This document shows positions 63,424-64,000 of a DNA stretch of 64,000 nt, piece by piece. The notes below the pieces were generated by a model. That model was given only the letters and a program-made list of their open reading frames with translations, did not search any database and had not been told where the DNA came from. The DNA is from Niveibacterium sp. SC-1. Its GTDB lineage: Bacteria > Pseudomonadota > Gammaproteobacteria > Burkholderiales > Rhodocyclaceae. The position numbers were made by a program, and so were the translations under genes. The stretch is from NCBI RefSeq assembly GCF_038235435.1, contig NZ_CP151275.1, positions 3,224,001 to 3,288,000 on the forward strand, written 5' to 3'. Positions within the stretch are counted from its first letter, which is position 1. Each line of letters starts with the position of its first letter.

Positions 63424-64000
63424 TCAGCGCGGTGGCATGCGCAGGCCGCCATCAAGTCGGATCACTTCGCCGTTGAGATAGTGATTCTCGATCGCGTGCT
63501 GGGCTAGCCGTGCGAACTCCTCGCCCGTACCCAGGCGCCGCGGATAGGGCACGTTGGCGGCGAGCCCGTCGCGCAGCGTCTGCGGCATGCGCGCCATGAT
63601 GGGCGTGTCCATGATGCCCGGAGCAATGCCGACCACGCGGACCGCATGGCGCGCGAGTTCGCGTGCGGCGGGCAGCACCAGGCCGGCAACGCCCGCCTTG
63701 GCGGCGGCGTACGCGGCCTGACCCACCTGGCCTTCATAGGCGGCGATCGACGAGGTCAGCACCACCACGCCGCGCTCCTCTCCGCGCAGCGGCGTGTCTG
63801 CCATCAGCGCGCTGGCAAGCCGCAGCAGGTTGAAGCTACCGACAAGATTCACCTCGACCACCCGCCGGAAGTCTTCCAGAGGGGCCGGGCCTTCCTGGCC
63901 GAGGATTTTTGCCGATGCGACGATGCCGGCGCAGTGCACCGCCGCGCGCAGCGGTCCCATCGCGCTGGCCTCTTTCAGCGCGGCCAGCAAGGCCACCTCG
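63424..64000 (-). CDS. Short-chain dehydrogenase, 3-hydroxyacyl-CoA dehydrogenase type (N-terminus outside window)
   Basis: The frame is open to the window edge, so the NAD-binding N-terminus is missing. The visible part has the SDR active site: VNLVGSFNLLRLASALM (Asn), TSSIAAYEGQVGQAAYAAAKAGVAGL (Ser, Tyr, Lys) and the C-terminal APGIMDTPIMARMPQTLRDGLAANVPYPRRLGTGEEFARLAQHAIENHYLNGEVIRLDGGLRM. The block resembles the type II 3-hydroxyacyl-CoA dehydrogenase (HSD10-like) group, which oxidises short or branched hydroxyacyl-CoA. The substrate cannot be fixed from this fragment. Confidence 0.88.
   Translation of the reverse strand, partial: EVALLAALKEASAMGPLRAAVHCAGIVASAKILGQEGPAPLEDFRRVVEVNLVGSFNLLRLASALMADTPLRGEERGVVVLTSSIAAYEGQVGQAAYAAAKAGVAGLVLPAARELARHAVRVVGIAPGIMDTPIMARMPQTLRDGLAANVPYPRRLGTGEEFARLAQHAIENHYLNGEVIRLDGGLRMPPR

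Overview
The window is a GC-rich, densely coded chromosomal segment from a proteobacterium. Gene content and order fit a betaproteobacterium, plausibly of Rhodocyclales type: a full polar-type flagellar regulon with FleSR, FlhF, FlhG, FliA and sigma-54 promoters, a ccoNOQP cbb3 oxidase cluster with fnr and hemN, a phasin, and a K+-independent membrane pyrophosphatase. The taxon is inferred from gene content only. No insertion sequence, prophage, CRISPR array, rRNA or tRNA was recognised.

Layout. 1-90: tail of a GGDEF protein. 473-10054: a phasin, then a 2989-residue cyclic beta-1,2-glucan synthase (NdvB type). 10136-13033 (minus): fliE and the fleSR two-component pair. 13176-24553 (plus): fliFGHIJK and fliLMNOPQR, giving the MS ring, C ring, export ATPase and export gate. 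24732-25862: a polyphosphate glucokinase and a small lipoprotein gene coupled to flgL. 25862-36453 (minus): flgBCDEFGHIJ and flgKL (rod, hook, rings, hook-filament junction). 36689-38371 (plus): flgA, flgM, flgN. 38561-47159 (minus): flhB, flhA, flhF, flhG, fliA, motC, motD. 47543-50748: divergent soluble (ppa) and membrane (hppA) pyrophosphatases. 50862-54029: copZ-like gene, a TauE/SafE-type membrane protein and hemN (minus), facing fnr (plus). 54190-54905: uspA and a small membrane protein. 55007-63311 (minus): ccoH, ccoG, ccoPQON, a candidate small RNA, ccoS and ccoI. The right edge is a truncated short-chain dehydrogenase.

Regulation visible in the sequence. Good sigma-54 (-24/-12) elements precede fliE, fliK and flgK, with weaker ones before fliF, flhF and flgB. 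A near-consensus FliA (sigma-28) promoter precedes flgM. A palindrome CGGCA-N5-TGCCG recurs in intergenic flagellar DNA and may be an activator site. FNR-type sites at class II spacing precede ccoN, uspA and an intergenic transcript between ccoS and ccoN.

Most interesting points: (1) a candidate FNR-activated small RNA (60461-60570, minus) with its own FNR box, -10, two hairpins flanking an anti-Shine-Dalgarno CUCCUCC, and a strong terminator; (2) the recurring flagellar palindrome; (3) a membrane pyrophosphatase fused to a periplasmic OmpA-like domain; (4) an FlhG that has lost its Walker A lysines; (5) a terminator-bearing leader or small RNA upstream of flhB.
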